From positions 245,454,764 through 245,518,763 of the forward strand of contig OY282559.1 of the NCBI GenBank assembly GCA_958295665.1: DNA of 64,000 nucleotides, written 5' to 3'. The position numbers and the translations under genes were made by a program. The notes beneath the pieces were generated by a model. That model had not been told where the DNA came from. It ran no database searches and was given only the letters and a program-made list of their open reading frames with translations. Source of the DNA: Tipula vernalis. Its lineage: Eukaryota; Arthropoda; Insecta; Diptera; Tipulidae. The stretch's first letter is position 1. Each line of letters opens with the position of its first letter. This document shows positions 34,400 to 45,760 of this stretch, piece after piece.

Positions 34400-36171
34400 T
34401 TCCTTGATATCTTATGGAAGTGACTTCATTATTTGGGAATCATTTGATGTTTATTTTCTTCAAGAAAAACCTTCTATTGCCAGCCGCGCTGAACAGCAAG
34501 TTGAACCACCGTTGACATAGCTTGCTCTTGATCATCTTCACCAGACATTAAATCATCCATATAAAAGTCTCTTGTAAGATTTCTGCTGCCTTAGGATATT
34601 CATACTTGTAGTCTTCGGACAGTTAATGCAAGGTTTGAGTTGTTATAAGAATGGTGTAGATGAAGGTCCATAAGTCACCATTCAAATCCGATATGATTTT
34701 ATCTCGTCTACCGGAGTTGTTCACCAAAAAATTTTCTGATATGCAGTGCCTTGGTTCCATACCCATATTTGACAAAACATCTTTTCTATGTCTGCTATTA
34801 ATACTATTTTGTGCTTTCTGAAACGTATTAAAATACTAAACAATGAATCCTGAATCGTCGGTTCGGCTAAAAGTACATCATTTTCGTAGTGGTACTCGTT
34901 TGTTTGAATACAGCATGGTGTGATGTGTGAAATGTTTAACGCGAACCTCCGCTGTCGGTAATAATGGCTTTGCTACGAAATTATTATGATATAAGATGGA
35001 TGCATAATAATTGGATTCCTCTGGTTTAGACTCACTTTTTTGATTATCATTATCCTTGTATGTATCGCTTGTATCTTTAGTTTCCTGAACTTACAGAAGA
35101 GTTTTATACCGTTTATTGCATTCCGAACATCTTGTGATAATTAAAACAAACTACATTTGCCTTGATAAGACAATTAAAACAAACTACATTTGCCTTGACC
35201 AACTTTCCGCGATCTGTACTACTAAGCTTATGATCCGTTGCCAAACTGCATGCTATACATGTTGTTGTGTTACCGCTATGTAGCAGTTTCACTGCATTTC
35301 AACCGAACCCCTTTGTTTTTGTTCTATCTTAATGCCTTGAAGTGAGTCCATGCGAACAATTAGAAAATTCAGTCCATGCGAACAATTAGAATTTAGGAAA
35401 ATCCTTTTCCGCAGTTTAAACTCGCCACAATTGTTGAGTTTCAGAATCTAGTTTATGAAGGGCTAAGTATCAGGGATCACGGTTTTCTGCCTCTGGTCCA
35501 ATTGCCTTAAGACCTCGAACTACGTCGTCAAATTTATTATGAGGCTTTATTGATTGCAGGTTGGTCGATGTAAAATTTAAGAAACGTTTTAATAATGTAT
35601 CGGTTTTTATCATATCGTTTAGTGCACTATAGCTTCTCCTCTTAAGAAACCCTTTAAGTACTAAAACTTTTGCGATGGGGAAAGACCAGGTATTTTGTGT
35701 ATTCTAGATTCAAATAAATCACGAAGCAACTGACAATCCCCATATTTTCCATCGAAACAAGGTTATGGTGCATAGTTGCAATTTAAAATCGAAAATTAGA
35801 AGTTGACCAAACTTGGTATTAAAACTATCGTTAAGATTACTAGACGAACTGGAAAGTTTGGCCCTAATTGGCGCATCTTGCTATGGTATAGTATTATTGT
35901 TCGGACACTAATTCACTATCACTTGGCTCACACGGATTTAGCTGGAACATTTCGGTTTCAATTTCCGTGAAATTCTTTTTCGCTTCTTGTATTTCATCGA
36001 GCCTAACCTTAAAATCATCATATAATGCAGCACTATTTGCAGCTTTAGCATATGTTTCTAACACTACTTAGTTGAATTAGCAATTTCCCAGTTCTATGAC
36101 CTTGCATCCTTAAGATTTCTGCGTAGCGTGGCTGATCTTACTTCCGGATTAAAATATTCTCGATGTTGATA
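34400..36171 (-). pseudogene. Old antisense BEL/Pao retrotransposon fragment
   Basis: Minus-strand islands in gag-to-pol order. Near 35760-35600 is a DUF1759-type gag region (RDLFESRIHKIPGLSPSQK, LKGFLRGEA). Near 35245-35110 is a zinc-knuckle region in which KANVVCFNCLI is duplicated. Near 34640-34490 is the reverse-transcriptase catalytic block FYMDDLMSGEDDQEQAMSTV, WQ. Many stops and shifts. It is interrupted on its gag side by the young BEL at 36177; sequence just right of 42028 (TTGTCAGCAGAGATTCGATC on minus) may be its continuation. Confidence 0.65.
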
Positions 36172-36176
36172 TCAAG

Positions 36177-36941
36177 TGTTTGGTACCACCAAACGATTTA
36201 ATTAATTATTGCATCAACAACGTTCGATTGATGATCAGCAGTAAAATTGTTGCATTACAATTTGAATTCCAATGCAATTTTGACATCCAGGATTGTAACC
36301 TAAAAATTAAAAGAGAACACACAAAGAATCATTTGATCGTATATGTAATTTACATTTATACTTATCTGAATTAATTGTACATCAGACGCTTCTTTGTTCC
36401 TATAATTTGTTAGCTGAAATTGTAAAAATAATAGTTAGTTTAAATTTAGTTTTATATAGAATCATCTAACTTACCACCAATTTAATTTGTTTACTTTTGT
36501 TTTGACAGTACCAATTTGTATACAAGGCGTGGAATATTATATTAGATATGATGTTACACGTTCAAAACTTGTACTAAAATTGTATATTGCTCAAATAAAT
36601 TTATAATATTTGTCACCAGATGTACTTTACATAATTTTGTGAATTTTCCGTAAAATCATTTTTTGCATTATATAAATTATTATTAAGAAACGATATTTTG
36701 CTCTGTAAGCATCAGAAAGGATTCCTAACCAAAAAAAAATATATAGAATAAATATACGTGAATTAAAATAAAAAATATATTTACTCGTGTATATATCTAC
36801 AACAAGCCTGTATTTTGAGTACAGTCAAGGATACAACCAAAGTAATTACGTTGTACGTAAAGGTAATTAGAATTACCCATCAAATAGTGCGAGCCGGAAA
36901 AGTAATTACTTTGTACCTAAAAGTAATTACATTACAAATCA
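36177..36941 (+). repeat. BEL 5' LTR
   Basis: 765 bp, starting TG and ending CA. Differs from the 3' copy at ACAATTTGAA (ACAACTTGAA), GACATCCAGG (GACATCTAGG) and CTTTACATAA (CTTTCCATAA). It contains several GTAATTAC-type words near its end. Confidence 0.93.
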
Positions 36942-36942
36942 T

Positions 36943-36959
36943 TGGTCCTTCGAGCCGGA
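36943..36959 (+). other. Primer-binding site for tRNA-Tyr
   Basis: TGGTCCTTCGAGCCGGA, one base after the 5' LTR, is complementary to the 3' end of eukaryotic tRNA-Tyr (TCCGGCTCGAAGGA plus CCA) over all 17 bases. Confidence 0.85.
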
Positions 36960-37502
36960 TGGCGTACAATACCAGCGTGGGTTCGCCATATTGGAAATAA
37001 AACCTTAAGTACAATTTTATTTTTATTTTTTATTTAATTATTTTATATAAAACAATTTAATTCTCAAACGAGTAAGCCATTGAAATATTTATTTAGTATT
37101 TGTTGTGAGGAAAAAGTTGTATATAACGTAATTGCATAAATCTACCGGTGTTTTTTGTTTGTTGTTGGTGCATTTTTATTTTGTTCAGTTCACGAGAAAA
37201 TTTGTATAAATTATTGGCATAAATTGGAGTTTATTGGTTAGTATTGGGGCAAATAATTCCATTTCGTATTTTATCGCGACGCGGCAGTGTTTTGGTTCAA
37301 GGTCATAGTTTCGTTACCACGTTTTAAGCAAATACCTACATTCGAGCGTTATAGTTAGTTTACCGTACCTGAAGTTTGTGAATACGTACCAGTTAAGATA
37401 ACAGTTTAAGTACCACATTACCATTAGAAGGTTATAGTCGTTCGATCGTATCTAACGTTTGGGTATCCATACCGGTTGATTAGTTAAGTGATTTACCGCA
37501 CA

Positions 37503-39890
37503 ATGGAAGTTCTTAAGAAGCGGCGCGCAATAGTGAAAGGTCAAATGACCAAAATTGTTACATTCGCAGAGTCTATTGATGCTGATACAAGATTGGAAGA
37601 CATTACGGTTCGATTAGATAAAACAAATGTTTTGTCGACTGAATTCACAAACATTGAGGATAAAATGTTCGAATTAGATTCAGAATTGAGTTCGCTGTCA
37701 GACGAATTCGATGGAAGTTATTACCACGCGGTCGCACTATTAAACGCTGCAATTCGACGTTTTCATGCCACCATCCCGTTAAATACCACGGTACCGCGTA
37801 ACAACAGCATATGTCAAGGCCATTCGGGTTCAAATGAAACCAAGCTACCACGATTAAATATACCCATGTTTGAGGGGGACTTTCGAAATTGGCAAAGCTT
37901 TTTTGACCTATTTAATAGTTCAGTTCATGATAAGGTCATGTTGTCCGCAGCCCAGAAACTTCAGCATTTAAAAGGTTTACTTAAGGGAGAACCATTAGGC
38001 CTTATTAAACATTTAAATATAACGGACGCGAATTATATCGAAGCCTACCAGATTCTTGTTAAACGGTATGATAAGAAGAAGGTCACAATAAGTAATTCCA
38101 TTGACACATTTTTAAAGCAACCAGCTATCACGCGGGTTAACGCGAGCGCGATTCGCAAGCTAGCCGATACCAGCGAGGAAATTCTACGAGGTCTTAAGGC
38201 CATTGGCACCCAGGGAGATTTACGTGATCCTTGGTTAATATATATAGTGGTAAATAAGTTGGATGATGATAGTAGGCAGTTCTGGCAGCACGAGTCATCG
38301 AAAATAGAACACCGGACGCTGCAACACCTAATGGATTGCCTTCAAACCAGAGCTGATACACTCGAAGGAGTTAGAGAAACCATAACCAAACCCGTAACGC
38401 GATTCGCTTCAAGTGTAAGAAACTCATACACCGCCACCACATCCAAGTTAAAATGTCCATTGTGTAATACCGAACATTTATTATACCAATGTGACCAGTT
38501 CAAGCAAATGGGCATCACGGAGAGGAGAAAGTTTATAAATCAAAGTTCTCGATGTTACAATTGCCTAAGTGACACTCATGCCGTACAAGCTTGTCGATCA
38601 AAACGTTCCTGTCAATTATGTCGCAAACGTCACAATAGTTTACTTCATTTGCCGAATATATCAAAACCAAACCAAGGAGAATCACAATCACATACTGTCG
38701 TTCAGTCAGCACATACCGCGTACGTTTCGGTACTTACCAATAGTTTATCATCGACCAAAACCAATTCGCCAATAAGCCCACCCCCAATACATACCTCTGT
38801 ACTTAAACCGAGTTCATCACTCAACAACCCAATAGATACAACCAATACACCATTAATTGAAAATATGCCAAAGTTGAATCTAAATCCAAACCACCTTCCA
38901 CCAATCAACAATGTATCTTCAATCAACACTCAACCAACCAATCGACAATCAACAAACCCTTTACCCACCAACCCAACTCCAATTAAAGCACCAACCATTA
39001 CAAACCATGCTGCAATCAACATACCATCCAATACCAATGAGTTGCAGCTGAACCATAAATTACCATTAGACAACCAGTATCGACAACACCTTACCAATAG
39101 TTGTGAAGCGATCGTACCTACCACACCAGAAATCATTCGATGTCGATCGCTGTTACCAACCGCACTGGTCCATGTGAAAGATAAAGCAGGACAGTTGCAC
39201 TGTTGTCGTATATTATTGGATTCCGGATCCGAAGCGTCGTTCATAACTTCAGCCTGTGTCAAACGTCTGGGTTTACCTACCGAACGAGCTAATGTTAAAA
39301 TTCTTGGAGTTGGCGCGTTATCAGCCGGAACTTCCCGTGGAAGTATCCGCATGAATATTTATTCCCGGTGCAATCCAGATTTGAATATTTACGTCAATGC
39401 ATTCATATTGCCAAAAGTCGCCATGCCGTTACCATCAAGTAGTTTTTGTCCATCTAGTTGGACCCATCTGAAGTCCCTAGAACTTGCGGATCCACATTTC
39501 AATGAGACCAGTAGCATTGATATTTTAATCGGGTCCAACCATTTTTTCGATATCATCCAGGATGGCAAAATATACGGGAACAAAGGATTACCAATCGCGC
39601 AAAATAGTATTTTTGGCTGGGTCATTGCCGGTAATCTGTATTCAGATCAAGTTCAAGGCACCTCAACCATTAGTCTAATATCAGAGATCGATATCAACCA
39701 ATTGTTACAACGATTCTGGGAAACCGAAGAGGTAGCATCAGCCAATACTTTAACCAACGATGAAGAACTGTGTGAGAAGCATTTTGAGGAGTTTCACACC
39801 CGCGCACCGGATGGGAGGTTCATAGTCCACCTTCCATTTAAACCTACCAAATGCGAACTAGGAAATTCATATAATAAGGCACTAAGGTGA
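37503..39890 (+). CDS. gag: BEL Gag-protease (start of Pol)
   Basis: About 795 codons from ATG 37503 (MEVLKKRRAIVKGQMTKI). Order: coiled-coil-like N-terminus; DUF1759 gag domain (LPRLNIPMFEGDFRNWQSFF, about 120-270); a cluster of Cys/His knuckles (CPLCNTEHLLYQC, CYNCLSDTHAVQAC, CQLCRKRHNSLLH, about 320-390); a Pro/Asn/Thr-rich linker; aspartic protease of peptidase A17 type with active site ILLDSGSEASF (about 573-583) and FGWVIAG near 710. It then enters the Pol region HFEEFHTRAPDGRFIVHLPF and stops at TGA 39888. This makes the particle and the protease; the frame up to the TGA is intact. Confidence 0.88.
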   Translation: MEVLKKRRAIVKGQMTKIVTFAESIDADTRLEDITVRLDKTNVLSTEFTNIEDKMFELDSELSSLSDEFDGSYYHAVALLNAAIRRFHATIPLNTTVPRNNSICQGHSGSNETKLPRLNIPMFEGDFRNWQSFFDLFNSSVHDKVMLSAAQKLQHLKGLLKGEPLGLIKHLNITDANYIEAYQILVKRYDKKKVTISNSIDTFLKQPAITRVNASAIRKLADTSEEILRGLKAIGTQGDLRDPWLIYIVVNKLDDDSRQFWQHESSKIEHRTLQHLMDCLQTRADTLEGVRETITKPVTRFASSVRNSYTATTSKLKCPLCNTEHLLYQCDQFKQMGITERRKFINQSSRCYNCLSDTHAVQACRSKRSCQLCRKRHNSLLHLPNISKPNQGESQSHTVVQSAHTAYVSVLTNSLSSTKTNSPISPPPIHTSVLKPSSSLNNPIDTTNTPLIENMPKLNLNPNHLPPINNVSSINTQPTNRQSTNPLPTNPTPIKAPTITNHAAINIPSNTNELQLNHKLPLDNQYRQHLTNSCEAIVPTTPEIIRCRSLLPTALVHVKDKAGQLHCCRILLDSGSEASFITSACVKRLGLPTERANVKILGVGALSAGTSRGSIRMNIYSRCNPDLNIYVNAFILPKVAMPLPSSSFCPSSWTHLKSLELADPHFNETSSIDILIGSNHFFDIIQDGKIYGNKGLPIAQNSIFGWVIAGNLYSDQVQGTSTISLISEIDINQLLQRFWETEEVASANTLTNDEELCEKHFEEFHTRAPDGRFIVHLPFKPTKCELGNSYNKALR

Positions 39891-40217
39891 TTTTTTGCAA
39901 TGAAGGATCGACTACAGCGGGATCCGAAGCTACGAGAAGAATATATCGCCTTCATGCGAGAATACGAACTATTGGGGCATATGAAACGAATACCATCGTC
40001 TAGCAAGTTACTCCCATTAAATCCATTTATCGACCAAGTTGGTTTGTTGAGGGTAGGCAGCCGAATCCAAAATGCCAACGTACCATACGGGGTGAAATTT
40101 CCAATAATATTACCTGCGAATCATATTATAACCGACTTAGTAATTAATGAGACACACCTAAAATACTTACACGCACCGCAATCCGTCATGATAACTACTA
40201 TACGACAAAAGTCCTAG
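39891..40217 (+). pseudogene. pol: BEL Pol remnant with RT/RNase H deletion
   Basis: Directly continues Pol after the TGA: FFAMKDRLQRDPKLREEYIA, FMREYELLGHM is the start of the reverse-transcriptase region. The next residues, KRIPSSSKLLPLNPFIDQVG, LLRVGSRIQNANVPYGVKFP, are from the segment just before integrase. All RT and RNase H catalytic motifs are absent, so about 1.5-2 kb was lost at about 39985. A stop follows at 40217; the integrase zinc region (VRQHIHKCIPCTRYKA) continues in another frame. Confidence 0.85.
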
Positions 40218-41233
40218 TACGTCAACACATTCATAAGTGCATCCCTTGCACACGTTATAAGGCTACGAAGCAAACTCAACTAATGGGCGAATTACCACCA
40301 GAACGGGTCAACTTTAAATACGCATTCTACCAGACAGGAGTCGATTATGCCGGGCCCATATGGTTAAAATCAATGACGGGCAGGAAAGCTGTATCACATA
40401 AAGCATACATCGCAATTTTTGTATGTTTAAGTAGCAAAGCCGTTCACATCGAATTAGTGAGCGATCTGACCACCGACGCGTTTATCGCATCCCTTAAACG
40501 CTTCATGTCTAGGAGAGGCGTGACGGCTGACATATTTAGCGATAATGGCACCAATTTCATTGGGGCCAAAAATACCTTTGCTGAAATCCAAAAATTAAAT
40601 AAATCTAAAAGACATAATCAATTAATCTCTAATTTTTTATTAGATTACAATACAACCTGGCATTGCATCCCACCAGCTGCTCCGCATTTCGGTGGCCTCT
40701 GGGAGGCCGCAGTTAAATCTACTAAATACCACGTCCGAAGAGTACTTGGCACCACCTTGCTAAATTTCGAAGAAATGTCCACGTTCCTGACACAAGTTGA
40801 AGCAATCTTAAACTCGAGACCGCTCTGTTTATTATCACCACAACAAGAAGATGCGTTAACACCGGCACACTTCTTGATCGGACAACCGTTAACGATGATG
40901 CCCGAACCAGACTATAAGCCTATACATCAAAATCGGCTATCACGATGGCAGCTCATCCAGAACCTGATGAAGCACTTTTGGGCTCGGTGGCATAACGAGT
41001 ATCTAACCACTCTACACAACCGATCGAAATGGCAGCACAAACATAACAACCTGCAAGTTGACGACGTCGTAATCATTCGAGATGAAAATGTATCACCAGC
41101 AAATTGGCCACTCGGAAGAATTATTGAAACTCATCCCGGGAAGAATGGAGTTGTCCGTGTAGTCACTCTTCGTACTAAGGCGGGCATAATCAAACGACCA
41201 ATCGTAAAGCTCGTCTTATTACCTTTACTTTGA
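40205..41233 (+). CDS. BEL integrase
   Basis: About 340 codons. HHCC C-terminal half (IHKCIPCTRYKATKQTQ), then GVDYAGPIWLK (first catalytic Asp), ADIFSDNGTNFIGAKN (second Asp) and HFGGLWEAAVKSTKYHVRRV (Glu), followed by the BEL-type C-terminal DUF5641 block (QLIQNLMKHFWARWHNEYL, VDDVVIIRDENVSPANWPLG). The catalytic core is uninterrupted to TGA 41231-41233. Out of frame with the preceding Pol remnant by one base, so expression as part of Pol is broken as read. Confidence 0.85.
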   Translation, partial: TKVLVRQHIHKCIPCTRYKATKQTQLMGELPPERVNFKYAFYQTGVDYAGPIWLKSMTGRKAVSHKAYIAIFVCLSSKAVHIELVSDLTTDAFIASLKRFMSRRGVTADIFSDNGTNFIGAKNTFAEIQKLNKSKRHNQLISNFLLDYNTTWHCIPPAAPHFGGLWEAAVKSTKYHVRRVLGTTLLNFEEMSTFLTQVEAILNSRPLCLLSPQQEDALTPAHFLIGQPLTMMPEPDYKPIHQNRLSRWQLIQNLMKHFWARWHNEYLTTLHNRSKWQHKHNNLQVDDVVIIRDENVSPANWPLGRIIETHPGKNGVVRVVTLRTKAGIIKRPIVKLVLLPLL

Positions 41234-41258
41234 ACTAAGTAGTTCAAGGTCGGCGGAA

Positions 41259-42023
41259 TGTTTGGTACCACCAAACGATTTAATTAATTATTGCATCAAC
41301 AACGTTCGATTGATGATCAGCAGTAAAATTGTTGCATTACAACTTGAATTCCAATGCAATTTTGACATCTAGGATTGTAACCTAAAAATTAAAAGAGAAC
41401 ACACAAAGAATCATTTGATCGTATATGTAATTTACATTTATACTTATCTGAATTAATTGTACATCAGACGCTTCTTTGTTCCTATAATTTGTTAGCTGAA
41501 ATTGTAAAAATAATAGTTAGTTTAAATTTAGTTTTATATAGAATCATCTAACTTACCACCAATTTAATTTGTTTACTTTTGTTTTGACAGTACCAATTTG
41601 TATACAAGGCGTGGAATATTATATTAGATATGATGTTACACGTTCAAAACTTGTACTAAAATTGTATATTGCTCAAATAAATTTATAATATTTGTCACCA
41701 GATGTACTTTCCATAATTTTGTGAATTTTCCGTAAAATCATTTTTTGCATTATATAAATTATTATTAAGAAACGATATTTTGCTCTGTAAGCATCAGAAA
41801 GGATTCCTAACCAAAAAAAAATATATAGAATAAATATACGTGAATTAAAATAAAAAATATATTTACTCGTGTATATATCTACAACAAGCCTGTATTTTGA
41901 GTACAGTCAAGGATACAACCAAAGTAATTACGTTGTACGTAAAGGTAATTAGAATTACCCATCAAATAGTGCGAGCCGGAAAAGTAATTACTTTGTACCT
42001 AAAAGTAATTACATTACAAATCA
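41259..42023 (+). repeat. BEL 3' LTR
   Basis: 765 bp, preceded by the purine-rich AAGGTCGGCGGAA as polypurine tract and followed by TCAAG. Confidence 0.93.
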
Positions 42024-42028
42024 TCAAG

Positions 42029-43690
42029 TGAATCCTCGAAATTTGCAAGAAGGGTCCCAGAGATCGAATCTCTGCTGACAAGGCTATAACGTAATATAAT
42101 ATTAAAATTTACTTTAGTACTCGTTATAAAGATTTCACAACCTGTAGTAAACTGTGCTAGATTTTTTGTTGTTTTTGAGTATTGAGCACAAAAGTATCGC
42201 CGAAATCTCATTATTAAGCAAAACAAAACATAACCAAAGCTGTTGCCCTCTAGAATAAATCTCTATATTACCGCCAGCTTTATATTGTCGTTTGATTGCA
42301 TTAACATCTTCTATACGATAGAATTAGCATGACTAATTGATTAATGATTTTCTCTTACCCATATTATAACGTTACTGTAACATGTTATGGATAAAACTAT
42401 TTTAAATAAAATCAAGTTACAAAACTAAGATTTATTACTTTAGATAAATAAATAAAAAACCACAAAAAAATTAATCAACGCATAGAAAATAAATAAATAA
42501 AATTTCGAATTTTAATAATTTTAAAAAATAAAAGTAGAAATTTTAATTTTTATTTATAATCATTTAATTTATGATGTTCCAGCATGATATCTTCATTCAC
42601 TTCACAAAAAAAAAATTCTTATCCTTCGATTTGATAAGAAAATGTATTGGATTTTTGTTTTGTATAAAGGTGGAACCGGAATTATAATTTATTTCTATTA
42701 AAATAATTTAAATAATTCTGATTTATAATCGAATAATTTTTACTTTTAATTTTTAAATTTTAATTTTTTATTGAACGATCGCCTTTATATAAAGGTTGTT
42801 TTGACGGTACAAACTATATATCCAACCAGTGTTATTCTACGAAGTGATTTGTGTGTATATAGCTATGTATCAACTTAATTAAGCCATAACAAATTTGTTT
42901 TGAATGTAACTTGTTATTTAGATACTAATTACTAATTAGTAAACAATATTTGGTAATAACCACACATAATTGATTCGATCGGCAAAATTTTGATACAAAT
43001 TTGGTTAGTTTAATCGACTACTGATGATTATTGTTTATACTTTGCTAATTTAAATTAAATCACAACTAACTAATAGATAAATTATGCATAATGTCAATTA
43101 ACGAAATGATATAAACAATATTTTCGTTAGTGATTAAGACTTTAATGTAGACTAATTTGCATATTTATCACCATAATGGAATATCTGTATAACGTTGCTA
43201 CTACTGGTTTGCGTTTTAAAAATTCGTCTCACGTCAAATTGTAAATAATTTTGTTAATACGATTTTCAATTAGATTTTTATGCATAAAGTGCAGCTGTGT
43301 TTACGTTGCCAAGCCATACAGATATCCCAATTACTAAAGTGTTAACACGTTTTTAGGTCGGCTGAGTATAACCACCCAACAAATAAATTGAAAAGCCTAA
43401 TGTTTGTATGCGCCTAGTACAAAATGTGAAATTCCGTACATTAGTGGGGTAACGGGTAATATAGAAATACATTCTTAATCAGAATCATTAAAATGGTCGA
43501 CCGTGTTTTTTTTTTTTTAAATGAAAGATTCGTGAAACCAATTCAAGCTTAAACAATGTAAACCGAATTTTTCAAAATGGATGGAATTTTTCTTATGGCG
43601 ACACGAGAAGTAGCCTTTGAAAAAAATCGACCTGTTTTATTTAGGGCTTAGGAAAACTAAATTTATAATAAAAAATTAAAAAAAAAAATT
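42029..43690. other. AT-rich region without supported genes
   Basis: Very AT-rich. The first 200 bp may continue the old antisense BEL. Nothing else recognised. Confidence 0.35.
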
Positions 43691-43919
43691 TAAATATTAA
43701 ATTATAGATATGTTAGTTCCAGGATTGGATACCTGGAACAATATTTTGGAAGTGTAGTGACGGTTTAATTTGGCTCCTTCCTTTATCACCTTTCTCTTGT
43801 TTGGTCGTAGCCTAATTAAGGAAGAAAAAAGATATTGTTGGTCGGCCCAAAAGCTAAAATAGAAAACAAACGCATGAGGGGGCTGAGAGGGTGAGGGAGA
43901 CAAGTGAAGCAGACTGTGA

Positions 43920-44200
43920 TGAAATGGGTGGTGTGCCGAAGGCGAGGAAAAGGAGGGTCTTGGGTGAAAATGGAAAAAACCATCAATGATAAGTGGACGG
44001 CCTGGAACTCGATGAGGAACCTGTGTGAACAACACCAAATGAGACTGGGGACTTGATGTAAGCGAGAAAAAGAAGTGTCTTGGACGTCGGAAGTTTTAAG
44101 TGAAAAGGGAAAAAACCATCAATGCTAAGTGGACGACCTTGAACTCGATGAGGAACCTGTGCGAACAACACCAAACGAGACTGACAAGACGAATTAAGAC
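43920..44200. repeat. Two-copy tandem repeat of about 120-130 bp
   Basis: AAAAAACCATCAATG(A/C)TAAGTGGACG, CTCGATGAGGAACCTGTG and GAACAACACCAAA occur at about 43975-44040 and again at 44110-44175, with GTCTTGG...GTGAAAA before each. The sequence is purine-rich and unlike its surroundings, so it may derive from a degenerate coding or element terminus. Confidence 0.7.
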
Positions 44201-44489
44201 CATTTGCATATATTGCATTAATACTGGAGGATGAGTTCGTTCTACGGTTGAACGATTTAAAATAAATTCCCGAAATCGCCATATTGTACGACGAAAAGAA
44301 AATTACTTGGTTGAGTGTGAGTTAACGAGGGTATTCTGATGAAATGTCAGCAGGCTCGTAGAATATTGCGTAAACAAATTTCCCTTTCGAGTAAAATTCC
44401 GTTGTTTGAGTGCGAGCTTACGACCATTTTCTGATGAACAATTTTCAGCAGATTCAATATATTTTATATGGAAAACAAAAGAATTATGT

Positions 44490-44880
44490 TTGGAAGGAGG
44501 ATTGGATTTCAAATTTCAATGGAAGGAGTTCCCAGGTGATGGCAACTGTTTGTTCAGTGCCATTTTACATCAACTATATCTTAAGTATCCTCAACAATCA
44601 TGCTCAATAGGACAATTACGGTTTCCGTAGCCAAATTTATACAAAATGGCTCTAATTTGGACAAATTTGTGTCACCAACTGTATAGTTCAAAGATAACAT
44701 CGAAACTAACGAAAGGGCTATTAATACAAAAATACCTATCCGACTTACAACAAGACGGGTTCTGGGGAGGCGCAGAATTATCCGGAACAGCCAACTTGAG
44801 AGAAATCAAAATTACTGTACACTTCAAAGGCCCTCAGAATCGTACTAGTTTCTCCCCGAACAATAAAAATTTCCTCTAGG
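44490..44880 (+). pseudogene. OTU cysteine-protease-like domain
   Basis: Frame reads FQWKEFPGDGNCLFSAILHQ, LYLKYPQQSC, QLRFP: the PGDGNCLFSA block is the OTU catalytic motif, with Asp and the nucleophile Cys in DGNC. After a shift near 44630, KFIQNGSN appears in another frame. From 44720 the read YLSDLQQDGFWGGAELSGTA, NLREIKITVHF matches the WGG-E-----A part of OTU domains. OTU enzymes cleave ubiquitin chains; their role in retroelements is unproven. Position upstream of endonuclease and RT indicates that it is the N-terminal part of the element's polyprotein. Confidence 0.7.
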
Positions 44881-45099
44881 AGATTAATATTTAATACACT
44901 CGGATGCACTAGGACAGCGTTATGCCACATCAAGAAGGGTTGCCCGTAGCCTCTCTGGTAGCACAGAATGCCTATCGGATGGACATCACCGAAAATGTAT
45001 ATAGCAACATTATACCCACCAGCAATCTATTTGTCCTCAGGGAGGAACCACCACCGGCTCAACCTGCACCTCTAAAGATAGACTCTTCCTTCTACTTTG

Positions 45100-45760
45100 G
45101 CATCTAGAATGCACGTGGAATCAACAACACACAGAAACGTGAGGCAAAGGACCAAGTTTTAAATTAAAATTAAATTGGTATTTGCTTTGTTCAGGAAACA
45201 AACATTGGCACAGGGGCATGTTCAACCGGAAATTACACCTGGTATCTCGCCAAAGAGTGCCACACCAGAAATAGGGGAGTGGCTATATATGAATCAGCAA
45301 AAGTACACAGATACAAGTCACAAAAATCAAAAATTACTTTGGAGCCATCATTACTGTCACTGGGAAAATTCCAACCCTTGAAGAGGTTTATTTCATCTCA
45401 GTGTATGTACCGTCACAAATAACACAGTTCAATCGTCGGCTAGCTGCGAAAATAATTTCAACATTAGATTCCATAATTAACCGCACATTCAATGTCCATA
45501 TTGGATCGAAAGTCATTCGGCAGGGAAAAGCATTGGCTCCAATTTGATCCATAACACTTCCAACGAGAATGGAATCGCTTTAGAGCTGCTAACCCAATTG
45601 GCACAATTAAATATTTATTCCACCAATGGTCGGCGAAGAACTGCGATCACCAGGACATATGGTCGAACCTACTACCAAGTGGACCACATTCCAACCCGGA
45701 TCCACAACCAGCAAATCTATGTCAAATCCCTAAAAGGTGATGTGTTCCATAAATGAATGC
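45100..45760 (+). pseudogene. LINE endonuclease fragments
   Basis: Out-of-frame islands: NARGINNTQKREAKDQVLN, then IGICFVQETNIGTG (the QET catalytic Glu block of apurinic-type endonucleases), then RGVAIYESAKVHRYKS near 45270. A final frame, 45544-45756, contains LTQLAQLNIYSTNGRRRTAI, RTYGRTYYQVDHIPTRI, whose 'DHI' resembles the terminal S-DH motif. Several stops and shifts. Confidence 0.6.

Larger units (their letters stand above)
36177..42023 (+). mobile_element. Young BEL/Pao LTR retrotransposon lacking RT
   Basis: Two 765-bp LTRs (TGTTTGGTACC...CAAATCA) flank gag-protease and integrase. A 5-bp target duplication TCAAG is exact (36172-36176 and 42024-42028), the size typical of BEL. The LTRs differ at only three positions that I can see (about 0.4%). 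The reverse transcriptase and RNase H are deleted between about 39980 and 39995. The body also carries a TGA at 39888 and a frameshift at about 40205. Total about 5.85 kb. Confidence 0.93.

Noticed and set aside
36815..37000. Short frame with repeated VITLYVKVI as a repetitive peptide
   Set aside because: It is the GTAATTAC-rich LTR end plus primer site, present in both LTRs; not coding.
38702..39625. Minus-strand frames of 75-140 codons inside BEL gag
   Set aside because: Shadows of the Gag-protease frame with its knuckles and DSGS site.
42045..42085. tRNA-like B-box (AGATCGAATCTC) suggesting a tRNA or SINE
   Set aside because: No A-box at the right distance, no acceptor-stem pairing, and the stretch reads plausibly as old BEL gag on the minus strand.
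43697..44282. Minus-strand frames rich in His/Pro/Ser (113 and 99 codons)
   Set aside because: They overlap the duplicated block and restate each other; low-complexity translation of the purine-rich repeat's complement.
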